Assembly (NCBI RefSeq): GCF_000715505.1
Contig: NZ_JHEH01000003.1
Coordinates: forward strand, 186,001 to 250,000
Length of the DNA stretch: 64,000 nucleotides
Origin: Thioclava dalianensis
GTDB lineage: Bacteria > Pseudomonadota > Alphaproteobacteria > Rhodobacterales > Rhodobacteraceae
Reading direction: 5' to 3'
Both the position numbers and the translations under genes were made by a program. Below the pieces are notes generated by a model that saw only the letters and a list, made by a program, of their open reading frames with translations, searched no databases and had not been told where the DNA came from. This document shows positions 16,599 through 24,495 of this stretch, one piece after another. Numbering within the stretch: the first letter of the stretch is position 1; every line of letters begins with the position of its first letter.

Positions 16599-17611
16599 CC
16601 CGACCGATCCGCTTCGCCGCGCTAGGCATCGACCACCGCCATATTTTCGGAATGGCGCAGAACCTGATGGATATCGACGCGCAATTCGTCGGTTGGTGGA
16701 CCGAGGGCAGCCCCGAGCCGCTGGAGGGCTTTGAAAAGCGCTTCCCCGATGTGCCCCGGATCGCCACGAAAGAAGACATCCTTGCAGATGACACCGTCGA
16801 TCTGATCCTGATCTCGTCGATCCCGCGCGATCGCGCCGCGCTTGCCATCGCGGCGATGCAGGCGGGCAAGGATGTGATGACCGACAAGCCCGGTTGCATC
16901 ACCCTTGAGGAACTGGCTGAACTGCAAAAGGTGCAGGCGCAGACGGGCCGGATCTGGTCCATCGATTTTTCCGAACGCTTCGAAGTGCCCGCCGTGACCC
17001 GCGCCGCCGAGTTGGTGGCCGAGGGTGCCATCGGGCGGGTGATCCAGACCGTGGGTCTCGGGCCGCACCGCCTCAACGCACCGACGCGCCCCGAGTGGTT
17101 CTTCGAGCGCGAGTCCTACGGCGGTATCCTCACCGATATCGCGAGCCACCAGATCGATCAGTTCCTGTTCCTCACCGGCTCGACAGATGCCCGGGTCGAA
17201 TGGGCGACGGTCGCCAACCATGCCCATCCGCAATGGCCCGGCCTTCAGGATTTCGGCGAGCTGGTTGTTCGCTCGGATCAGGGGCACGGCTATGTCCGCG
17301 TGGATTGGTTCACCCCCGATGCGCTGCCGACATGGGGCGACGGGCGGCTGACGATCCTCGGGACCGAGGGTTATATTGAGCTGCGCAAATATGTCGATGT
17401 GGGCGGGGCCGAGGGCTGCGACCATCTCGTGCTGGTCAATGGCGATCGCTGCGAGAAAATCCAGTGCTCCGATGCGGGCCTGCCCTATTTCGCGCGTCTG
17501 CTCCATGACATCCGCGAGAGAACCGAAACCGCGATGCCACAGGCCCATGCCTTCAAGGTGATGGAGCTGGCGATCAAGGCGCAGATGCTTGCCGAGGGAA
17601 AATCGGCATGA
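16595..17611 (+). CDS. Gfo/Idh/MocA-family oxidoreductase 2 (divergent)
   Basis: A 338-residue Gfo/Idh protein of a divergent type. The nucleotide-binding opening is ALGIDHRHIFGMAQNLM rather than a standard GxGxxG, and the EKP motif is DKP (MTDKPGCIT). The C-terminal domain keeps the GGILTDIASHQIDQFLF helix with the usual catalytic histidine region. It overlaps both neighbours by ATGA. The altered Rossmann loop suggests another cofactor preference or an isomerase/dehydratase-like role; this is inference. Confidence 0.82.
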   Translation: MTRPIRFAALGIDHRHIFGMAQNLMDIDAQFVGWWTEGSPEPLEGFEKRFPDVPRIATKEDILADDTVDLILISSIPRDRAALAIAAMQAGKDVMTDKPGCITLEELAELQKVQAQTGRIWSIDFSERFEVPAVTRAAELVAEGAIGRVIQTVGLGPHRLNAPTRPEWFFERESYGGILTDIASHQIDQFLFLTGSTDARVEWATVANHAHPQWPGLQDFGELVVRSDQGHGYVRVDWFTPDALPTWGDGRLTILGTEGYIELRKYVDVGGAEGCDHLVLVNGDRCEKIQCSDAGLPYFARLLHDIRERTETAMPQAHAFKVMELAIKAQMLAEGKSA

Positions 17612-18669
17612 TCGGCGTTGCAATCATCGGCGCCGGTATCGGGCGCGAGCATCTCGATGGCTACCGCGCCCTGCCCGACCGCTACAAAGTTCACGCCGTG
17701 GTCGATCTTGATACCGCGCGCGCACAAGCGGCCGTGGGCGAAGATCCGATCCGGGTCGAGACCCAGATCGAGGCGGTGCTAGAGAACCCAGAGATCGAGC
17801 TGATCGACGTCTGCCTGCCGCCGCATCTGCACCTGCCCGTCTCGCTTCAGGCGCTTGGTGCGGGCAAGCATGTGATCTGCGAGAAGCCTCTGGTGGCCTC
17901 GCTGGCTGATGCAGACCGGCTGATCGCAGCGGCGAAAGAGGCGGACCGGATAGTGACGCCGGTCTTTCAATATCGCTACGGCCCCGCGATGGCGCAGCTG
18001 CGCGCCCTGATCGCGGCGGGTCTGACCGGAAAGCCCTATGCGGCCAGCCTTGAGACCCATTGGATGCGCGGCCCGGACTATTACGCGACCCCGTGGCGCG
18101 GCACGTGGAAGGGCGAGAATGGCGGCGCGGTTCTGGGCCATGCGATCCACAACCACGACCTGATGATGATGGTGATGGGACCGGTGGCGCGGCTGTCCGC
18201 GATGTGCGCCACGAGGGTGAACCCGATCGAGACGGAGGACTGCGCGGCGATCAGCTTCGAGATGACCTCGGGGGCGGTTGTGACCTCTTCGATCACGCTC
18301 GGGGCCGCTGACGACACCACGCGGATCCGGTTCTGCTTTGAGGGTCTGACGGCTGAATCCGGCACCGCCCCCTATGCGCCCGCAACCGATACATGGCGTT
18401 TCACCGCGCGCGCGCCCTACGCCCAGGCGGCCATCGACGAGGTCTTGGCCACGGTGCCGGCCGGGCTCTCGGGCTTTGCCGGGTTCCTTGAGGCGACGGC
18501 GGATGCTCTGGAGGGGAGACCAGAGCATGCGGTGACCCTCGCGGATGGACGACGCTCTATCGAGCTGGTCACGGCTGTCTATCAGGCCGCCCGCGATGGT
18601 GCGCGTGTCGCCCTGCCGCTGGGACCGGATGCTCCGTTCTATCGGGGCTGGATACCAAGCGAGACGTAA
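17608..18669 (+). CDS. Gfo/Idh/MocA-family oxidoreductase 3
   Basis: A 353-residue dehydrogenase with a canonical Rossmann motif (GAGIGREHLDGYRAL), an intact CEKPLVAS motif near residue 93 and GGAVLGHAIHNHDLMM carrying the catalytic histidine pair. It is translationally coupled to the preceding paralogue. Sequence similarity among the three tandem copies is limited to family motifs, so they look like functionally distinct enzymes rather than a recent amplification. Confidence 0.87.
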   Translation: MIGVAIIGAGIGREHLDGYRALPDRYKVHAVVDLDTARAQAAVGEDPIRVETQIEAVLENPEIELIDVCLPPHLHLPVSLQALGAGKHVICEKPLVASLADADRLIAAAKEADRIVTPVFQYRYGPAMAQLRALIAAGLTGKPYAASLETHWMRGPDYYATPWRGTWKGENGGAVLGHAIHNHDLMMMVMGPVARLSAMCATRVNPIETEDCAAISFEMTSGAVVTSSITLGAADDTTRIRFCFEGLTAESGTAPYAPATDTWRFTARAPYAQAAIDEVLATVPAGLSGFAGFLEATADALEGRPEHAVTLADGRRSIELVTAVYQAARDGARVALPLGPDAPFYRGWIPSET

Positions 18670-18692
18670 ACGAAACCAAGGGAGGAAAGACA

Positions 18693-19973
18693 ATGATCCA
18701 GAAACGCAAGATCGCCGCAGCGGCGGTGGCAGCCACATTCCTGGCTGCCACCGCCGCATCGGCAGAGGTCCAACTGCGCTTTGAATGTGCGCAGGACGGC
18801 AACGAATGCGATACGATGATGACCATCTTCAAACAGTTCGAGGCCAAGCATCCGGACATCAAGGTGAAGATGGATCTCGTGCCCTATAAGGCGATCCTCG
18901 AGAACCTGCCGGTGGACCTTGCCGCAGGCACCGGTCCCGATCTTGCGAAAGTCACCGACCTTGGCGGCTTGCACAAATACTATCTCGACCTGTCGCCCTA
19001 TGTGGAAAAGACCTATTGGGAAGACAATTTCGGCAAAACACTCGACTGGTACCGGGCCGGGCCTCAGGACAAGGGCATCTACGGCCTCCAGACCCAGCTG
19101 ACGATCACCGGCGCCTTCGTCAACAAGACCTTGTTCGATCAGGCAAACGTCGCGCTCCCGGGCAAGGATGCGACATGGGATGACTGGGCCAAGGCGTCGC
19201 GCGAAGTGGCCAAGGCCACCGGAACGCGCTATCCGATGGCGATGGACCGCTCGGGCCACCGCTTTGCCGGCTTGGCGATCCCATATGGTGCGACCTATTT
19301 CGACGCCGACGGCAATCCCGAGCTGAACGATCCGGGCTTTGCTGCCGCCTCCAAGCAATTCGTCGCTTGGAACGCGGACGGCACGATGGACCGCAATGTC
19401 TGGGCCGGTCAGGGCGGCACGAGCTATGCCGATGCGACGAAGGAATTCGTCAATGGCGAGCTGGTCTTCTACTACTCGGGCAGCTGGCAGATCCAGAAAT
19501 TCGCAGACCAGATCGGGGATGCGTTCGACTGGGAAGTGGTCCCAGCCCCCTGCGGCCCGGCCGGTCCCGGCCATTGCTCGGGCATGCCGGGTGGCTCGGG
19601 CGTGGTGGGCTTCAAATCCACCAAACATCCCAAGGAAGTGGCAGAGCTGCTGAACTACCTCGCCCAGCCCGACAATTATGCGATGCTGGAAGCCAAGTCG
19701 CTCAACATTCCCGCCAATGCCACCGTGGCCAAGGCTGGCGTGAAATATGAAGGTGCGACCCCGGGTGCGGCCAAGGCGCTCAATGCCTTCAGCGCTCAGG
19801 TGCCGACCATCTCGCCGGTGGGCTATGCCTATCAGGGCTACAAGAACAACCGCGCGATGTTCAACATCACGGTGACCCGTCTGACGCAGGCGATCGTCGG
19901 CGAGCTGAGCCTGACAGAAGCGCTTGATCGGATGAGCGCCGATCTCAAGCAAGCGGTCAACGCGGCACAATAA
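18693..19973 (+). CDS. Sugar ABC transporter substrate-binding protein
   Basis: A 426-residue extracellular solute-binding protein (family 1, CUT1 class). A Sec signal peptide is clear (KRKIAAAAVAATFLAATAASA, cleavage near residue 26). Two cysteines in the mature N-terminus (FECAQDGNEC) and two in a C-terminal loop could form periplasmic disulphides. It begins a four-gene CUT1 importer (binding protein, two permeases, ATPase) inside the dehydrogenase/uxuA operon, so the ligand is probably a uronate, aldonate or glycoside. Confidence 0.88.
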   Translation: MIQKRKIAAAAVAATFLAATAASAEVQLRFECAQDGNECDTMMTIFKQFEAKHPDIKVKMDLVPYKAILENLPVDLAAGTGPDLAKVTDLGGLHKYYLDLSPYVEKTYWEDNFGKTLDWYRAGPQDKGIYGLQTQLTITGAFVNKTLFDQANVALPGKDATWDDWAKASREVAKATGTRYPMAMDRSGHRFAGLAIPYGATYFDADGNPELNDPGFAAASKQFVAWNADGTMDRNVWAGQGGTSYADATKEFVNGELVFYYSGSWQIQKFADQIGDAFDWEVVPAPCGPAGPGHCSGMPGGSGVVGFKSTKHPKEVAELLNYLAQPDNYAMLEAKSLNIPANATVAKAGVKYEGATPGAAKALNAFSAQVPTISPVGYAYQGYKNNRAMFNITVTRLTQAIVGELSLTEALDRMSADLKQAVNAAQ

Positions 19974-19987
19974 GCCACGATCCTCTT

Positions 19988-20009
19988 GGGGGGCACACGC
20001 TTGCCCCCC
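19988..20009 (+). other. intergenic hairpin downstream of binding-protein gene
   Basis: A perfect 8-bp stem, GGGGGGCA and TGCCCCCC, with a 6-nt loop and no T-run, placed 15 bp after the binding-protein stop. It is a typical position for a 3' mRNA-protecting structure or partial terminator that lowers permease expression relative to the binding protein. Confidence 0.6.
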
Positions 20010-20039
20010 ATCACCGCAACCAGCAGGGGGGAGACACCG

Positions 20040-21008
20040 ATGCTGAGCCTGATCACGCCACTGATGCAGATCATCGAATGGCCGATGCGCGCGCTACAGC
20101 GGATCTTGGGGCCGCGCAAACTGGCTTGGGTATTCCTTCTGCCAAACCTTTTTCTATTCGGCTTTTTCACCTTCCTGCCGGTGATCCTGAACTTCTTTTA
20201 CGCGACCACCGGGAGCGACCATATTCTGCTCGAGGACCGTCCCTATGTCGGGATGCGCAACTTCGACGAGCTGATGAATTGCACCAGCTATCTCGATCCC
20301 AATAGCTGTCAGATCGATCTGTTCTGGCGCGCGGTGCATAACACGCTTTGGTTCATTGTGCTTCAGGTCGGGTTCATGGTGTTCTTCTCGATGACGACCG
20401 CGCTGATCCTGAACCGCAAGATCCGGGCGCGCGGCTTTTTCCGCGCGGTGTTCTTCTTTCCCGTCCTGCTCTCGCCTGTCGTGGTGGCGCTGGTGTGGAA
20501 ATGGATATTGCAAGACCAAGGCGCGCTCAACGCAGTGCTCGATCATTTCGGCCTGCAAACCGTCAACTGGATGCTCAGCCCTACATGGGCCTTTGCCTGG
20601 TCGGTGTTCATCTCGGTCTGGTTCCATATGGGGTTTTACACGCTGATCCTGCTGGCCGGGCTGCAGTCGATCCCGCGCGATGTCTATGAGGCCGCCGCAA
20701 TGGATGCCGCCTCGCCGTGGCGGGTGTTTCGCAAGATCACGCTGCCGCTGTTGATGCCCACGATGGTGGTCGTGCTGGTGCTCTCGCTGATCAAGGGCGT
20801 GCAGACCTTCGATGAGGTCTATGCCTTCACGGGCGGCGGTCCGGGTTCGGCCACGACACTGGTGATCCAATTTATCTATCAAAACGGCTTTGCCGGGGCG
20901 CCGCGTCTCTTCGGGCTTGCCTCTGCCGCCTCGATCCTTGTGGCCATCGTGCTGATCGCGCTCACGGCGGTGCAGCTTTGGATCACACGGAGGAACGCCA
21001 ATGGCTAA
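20040..21008 (+). CDS. Sugar ABC transporter permease (MalF-type)
   Basis: A 322-residue inner-membrane permease with about six transmembrane helices and the EAA loop EAAAMDAASPWRVFRKITLPLL near residue 225 (quoted in part). The start ATG at 20040 follows GGGGGAGA. The N-terminus carries an amphipathic stretch before the first helix. It pairs with the MalG-type permease 48 bp downstream. Confidence 0.88.
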   Translation: MLSLITPLMQIIEWPMRALQRILGPRKLAWVFLLPNLFLFGFFTFLPVILNFFYATTGSDHILLEDRPYVGMRNFDELMNCTSYLDPNSCQIDLFWRAVHNTLWFIVLQVGFMVFFSMTTALILNRKIRARGFFRAVFFFPVLLSPVVVALVWKWILQDQGALNAVLDHFGLQTVNWMLSPTWAFAWSVFISVWFHMGFYTLILLAGLQSIPRDVYEAAAMDAASPWRVFRKITLPLLMPTMVVVLVLSLIKGVQTFDEVYAFTGGGPGSATTLVIQFIYQNGFAGAPRLFGLASAASILVAIVLIALTAVQLWITRRNANG

Positions 21009-21056
21009 GCGCGCCCGTAGCCCCTTGCATGCCCAAGCACAACTGGAGACCCAGCC

Positions 21057-22100
21057 ATGACCGCCTTTCTCACCCGCACCCGCGGCCGGAAGCGCCTGCA
21101 TTGGACCGACTGGATGGCCTATGCCTATCTGACGCTTGGGGTGCTCTTGATGTTCGGCCCCGTGCTCTGGCTGGTGCTGTCCTCGTTCAAGACCGAACGC
21201 GAGTTGCAAAACTACCCGCCCCGCCTGCTGCCTTATGTGCAGAAGATGGAAACCGTGCCGGGCTATGACAAACCGCTGCCCATCTACAAGGTCACCGCCG
21301 GTCCGCTGGCGGGTCAGGAGGTCGCCCAGATCCGGCGCATTGGCCTGATCAGTCAGGTCGTGAAACCCAGCGACCCCAAGACGGTCCTGAAAGTGCCGTT
21401 CAAGGATCGCAAGGCGGTCGAGCATGTGGCGCTGGCCACCTCGAACTATTCCAAGCTGTTCGAGCGGTTCAATTTCTTCCGGTTCTTCTACAACTCGACC
21501 TTCATCACCGTGATGGCCACGCTGATCACCTTGCTGGTCAATTCCATGGCCGCCTTCGCGCTCTCGAAATACCAGTTTCGGGGCCGCGGGTTGGTGATGG
21601 CGCTGATCATCGGCACCTTGATGATCCCGCCCACCGTGGTGCTGGTGCCGCTGTTCCTGATCGTGCGGGATTTCGGCATGATCGACTCGCTCTGGGGGGT
21701 GATCATTCCGGGGGCTGCCACCCCGACAGGTGTCTTCCTGCTGCGCCAATATATGCTCACCATCCCCGATGAGATCCTTGATGCGGCGCGCATGGACAAG
21801 GCCAGCGAGTGGAAGATCTACTGGCGCATCATCCTGCCTCTTTCAGCGCCCGCAATCGCAGTGCTGGCCATCTTGTCGATCATGTGGCGGTGGAACGATT
21901 TCCTCTGGCCCCTGATCGCGCTGCAAAAGCAGGAAAACTTCACGCTTCAACTCGCCCTCAACTCGTTTAGAGGCGAATTCACCACCGATTGGGCCAGCCT
22001 GCTGGCGATGACCGTGCTGACGCTGGTTCCGATCGTGGTCGTCTTCGCCTTCTTGCAGAAATACATCGCCACCGGCATTGCCTCGACCGGCGGAAAATAA
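21057..22100 (+). CDS. Sugar ABC transporter permease (MalG-type) with enlarged periplasmic loop
   Basis: A 347-residue permease, longer than the usual 270-300. The extra length is a hydrophilic segment of about 80 residues between the first and second membrane helices (roughly residues 42-130, from FKTERELQNYPPR to KLFERFNFFRFF). The EAA loop is DAARMDKASEWKIYWRIILP near residue 240. The C-terminus FLQKYIATGIASTGGK is the standard ending of MalG-type permeases. The loop may act in docking the binding protein. Confidence 0.87.
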   Translation: MTAFLTRTRGRKRLHWTDWMAYAYLTLGVLLMFGPVLWLVLSSFKTERELQNYPPRLLPYVQKMETVPGYDKPLPIYKVTAGPLAGQEVAQIRRIGLISQVVKPSDPKTVLKVPFKDRKAVEHVALATSNYSKLFERFNFFRFFYNSTFITVMATLITLLVNSMAAFALSKYQFRGRGLVMALIIGTLMIPPTVVLVPLFLIVRDFGMIDSLWGVIIPGAATPTGVFLLRQYMLTIPDEILDAARMDKASEWKIYWRIILPLSAPAIAVLAILSIMWRWNDFLWPLIALQKQENFTLQLALNSFRGEFTTDWASLLAMTVLTLVPIVVVFAFLQKYIATGIASTGGK

Positions 22101-22111
22101 GGAGACGCCCC

Positions 22112-23185
22112 ATGTCCGATCTCGAACTTCGCGGCGTGACGAAAGCCTATGGCAATGTCGAAGTCATCAAAGGCATCGACCTCAAGGTGGAGGATGGAGA
22201 CTTCTGCGTCTTCGTCGGCCCCTCCGGCTGCGGCAAGTCCACGCTGTTGCGCATGATCTCCGGCCTTGAGCCGATCAGCGGCGGCGATGTCTGCATCGGC
22301 GGCGATGTGGTCAACGACCTTGGCCCCGCCGATCGCGGGCTGGCGATGGTGTTCCAAAGCTACGCGCTCTATCCGCATATGACGGTGCGCCAGAACCTCT
22401 CTTTCGGTCTGGAAAACCTGCGCGCCTCCAAGGCCGAAATCACCGAGCGCGTCACCGCCACCGCGCAGATGCTGCAAATCGAGATGCTGCTCGACCGGCG
22501 GCCCAAGGATCTGTCGGGCGGTCAGCGCCAGCGCGTGGCCATTGGCCGTGCCGTGGTGCGAGAGCCGCAGATTTTCCTCTTCGACGAGCCGCTCTCGAAC
22601 CTCGATGCCGAATTGCGCGTCGAGATGCGCGGCGAGATCAGCCGCCTGCATCGGCGCCTCAACAACACCATGATCTATGTGACCCATGATCAGGTCGAGG
22701 CGATGACCATGGCCGACAAGATCGCGGTGCTGCGCGACGGGCGGCTGGAGCAATTCGGTCGACCGCTCGATCTGTACAACACGCCCGACAATATCTTCGT
22801 CGCAGGCTTCATCGGCAGCCCGAAGATGAACTTCTTCCCCGGTCGCGTCGAGGCGGGCGGGCTCAGGCTTGAGACCGGCACGGTGGTGGCCCTGCCGCCC
22901 GGCAAATTCATGCTGAACGAGGGCGAGCAGGTGACGCTCGGCATCCGGCCCAACGGGATGCAACCGGCGGAGACGGGCCTGCCCCTGACGGTCTCGGGCG
23001 TGGAGCGGCTGGGCGGCGAGTCCTATCTTTACGGCACGGCCTCGGACGGTACGGCGGTCACCGTCCACTGCGCCGGTCAAACCAAGATCGAGCCGGGCAC
23101 CCAGATCGCTCTGACGCTGGAGACCGGCGAGGCGCATGTGTTCTCCACCCAGAGCGGCCAGTCGCTTTTGCGCAAAGGTGCCTGA
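22112..23185 (+). CDS. Sugar ABC transporter ATPase (UgpC/MalK-type)
   Basis: A 357-residue ATPase of the CUT1 type. It has Walker A GPSGCGKST, signature LSGGQRQRVAIGRA, Walker B IFLFDEPLSNLD and the H-loop VTHDQVEAMT, followed by a C-terminal TOBE/OB regulatory domain (from about residue 235). The start follows AAGGAGAC 12 bp after the permease stop. It ends two bases before uxuA. Confidence 0.92.
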   Translation: MSDLELRGVTKAYGNVEVIKGIDLKVEDGDFCVFVGPSGCGKSTLLRMISGLEPISGGDVCIGGDVVNDLGPADRGLAMVFQSYALYPHMTVRQNLSFGLENLRASKAEITERVTATAQMLQIEMLLDRRPKDLSGGQRQRVAIGRAVVREPQIFLFDEPLSNLDAELRVEMRGEISRLHRRLNNTMIYVTHDQVEAMTMADKIAVLRDGRLEQFGRPLDLYNTPDNIFVAGFIGSPKMNFFPGRVEAGGLRLETGTVVALPPGKFMLNEGEQVTLGIRPNGMQPAETGLPLTVSGVERLGGESYLYGTASDGTAVTVHCAGQTKIEPGTQIALTLETGEAHVFSTQSGQSLLRKGA

Positions 23186-23187
23186 GC

Positions 23188-24387
23188 ATGAAACAGACGT
23201 GGCGTTGGTTCGGCCCGCAAGACACCGTTGGTGTGGACGAGATGCTTCAGGCCGGTGTGCAGGGCGTGGTCTCGGCGCTACATCACCTTCCGCCCGGAAC
23301 CGTTTGGCCCATCGAAGAAATTCGCAAAAGGCAGGCGCAGATCGCGACCCGTGCGGATGGCACGGCCTCGGGGCTGAGCTGGGATGTGGTGGAAAGCCTC
23401 GTGGTCTCGGAAACGCTCAAGACCAAGGGCACAGGCTACGCCGAGCATATCGCCGCATGGAAGCAATCGCTTGAAAACCTTGCCGCCTGCGGGATTAAGG
23501 TCGTGTGCTACAACTTCATGCCGATCCTCGATTGGACGCGCACCCAGCTGCGCGCACCGCGCCCGCATGGCGGCACGGCGATGCTCTTCGATCTGGTCGA
23601 TTTCGCAGCTTTCGACATCCATATTCTTGCCCGTCCCGGCGCGGCCGAAGACCACGGCCCGGAGATCGCGGCAAAAGCCAATGCGCGGTTTGCCCAGATG
23701 GACGCGCGCGGTCGCAAGGATCTGAGCGGCAATATCGTGGCGGGCCTGCCCGGTGCGAATGACAGCTGGACGCTGGAGCAGATCCGCGAGCTGCTTGCGA
23801 GCTATGCCGCGATCACGCCCGAGCGGCTGGCGGCCAACCTGATTGATTTCCTCTCGGAAGTGGTGCCCACCGCAGAGCGGCTTGGCCTGCGGCTGTGCTG
23901 TCATCCTGACGATCCGCCCTTCCCGCTTCTGGGCCTGCCGCGCGTGATGTCGAGCCTGAGCGATTACACGCGCATCCTGAATGCGGTGGACAGCCCCGCC
24001 AATGGTGCGACGCTCTGCACCGGCTCGCTCGGGGTTGCGCCCGGTTTCGATCCGGTGCGCTTCATCACTGAGCTTGGACCGCGCATCCATTTCGTGCATC
24101 TGCGCAATACCACCCGGATTGCGCCCGCCACCGCGCAGCGCTCGAGCTTTTACGAGGCCGCACATCTGGAGGGCGACACCGATATGGTCGCCACGATCCG
24201 CGCGCTTCTGGCCGAAGAAAACCGAAGGGCCGCCGAAGGGCGCGCCGATGCCCAGATCCCGATGCGCCCCGATCACGGGCAGGACATCCTCGACGACCAT
24301 AACCGCGCCTCGATGCCCGGCTATCCGTTGATCGGACGGATGCGCGGGCTGGCAGAGCTGCGCGGCGTGATGGCGGCGCTGGCCTGA
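23188..24387 (+). CDS. uxuA: D-mannonate dehydratase UxuA
   Basis: A 399-residue enzyme (E. coli UxuA 394) that dehydrates D-mannonate to 2-keto-3-deoxy-gluconate in hexuronate catabolism. The start MKQTWRWFGPQD is a family hallmark. The TIM-barrel metal site residues lie in LRLCCHPDDPPFPLLGLPR, HFVHLRN and MRPDHGQ. As the last gene of the operon with a sugar ABC importer and three Gfo/Idh enzymes, it identifies the pathway as uronate or aldonate breakdown. No uxuB (mannonate oxidoreductase) or uxaC is visible in the window. Confidence 0.94.
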   Translation: MKQTWRWFGPQDTVGVDEMLQAGVQGVVSALHHLPPGTVWPIEEIRKRQAQIATRADGTASGLSWDVVESLVVSETLKTKGTGYAEHIAAWKQSLENLAACGIKVVCYNFMPILDWTRTQLRAPRPHGGTAMLFDLVDFAAFDIHILARPGAAEDHGPEIAAKANARFAQMDARGRKDLSGNIVAGLPGANDSWTLEQIRELLASYAAITPERLAANLIDFLSEVVPTAERLGLRLCCHPDDPPFPLLGLPRVMSSLSDYTRILNAVDSPANGATLCTGSLGVAPGFDPVRFITELGPRIHFVHLRNTTRIAPATAQRSSFYEAAHLEGDTDMVATIRALLAEENRRAAEGRADAQIPMRPDHGQDILDDHNRASMPGYPLIGRMRGLAELRGVMAALA

Positions 24388-24430
24388 GCGGGGCGGCCCT
24401 CCCCTCTCTTCGCGAAACCCCGCCGCCCGC
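24388..24430 (+). terminator. possible terminator after uxuA
   Basis: GCGGGGCGG immediately after the uxuA stop can pair with CCGCCCGC at 24423-24430 (one bulged G), enclosing a pyrimidine-rich loop. There is no T-run, so it is at best a weak or Rho-assisted end signal. Confidence 0.3.
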
Positions 24431-24495
24431 ACCGAATTTCTACTCCGGCCCTGCGCGCGATCTGTGCTACGGTCCGCGCAGGGAGGCGGCGCGCC

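Noticed and set aside
18639-19970. 443-codon minus-strand frame opposite the sugar-binding protein
   Set aside because: Antisense shadow of a protein with a clear signal peptide and family motifs.
20154-21749. Long open frame of about 530 codons on the minus strand under the sugar permease genes
   Set aside because: It is antisense to two clear permease genes. The protein is His/Arg/Gln-rich without any domain, as expected from a high-GC shadow frame.
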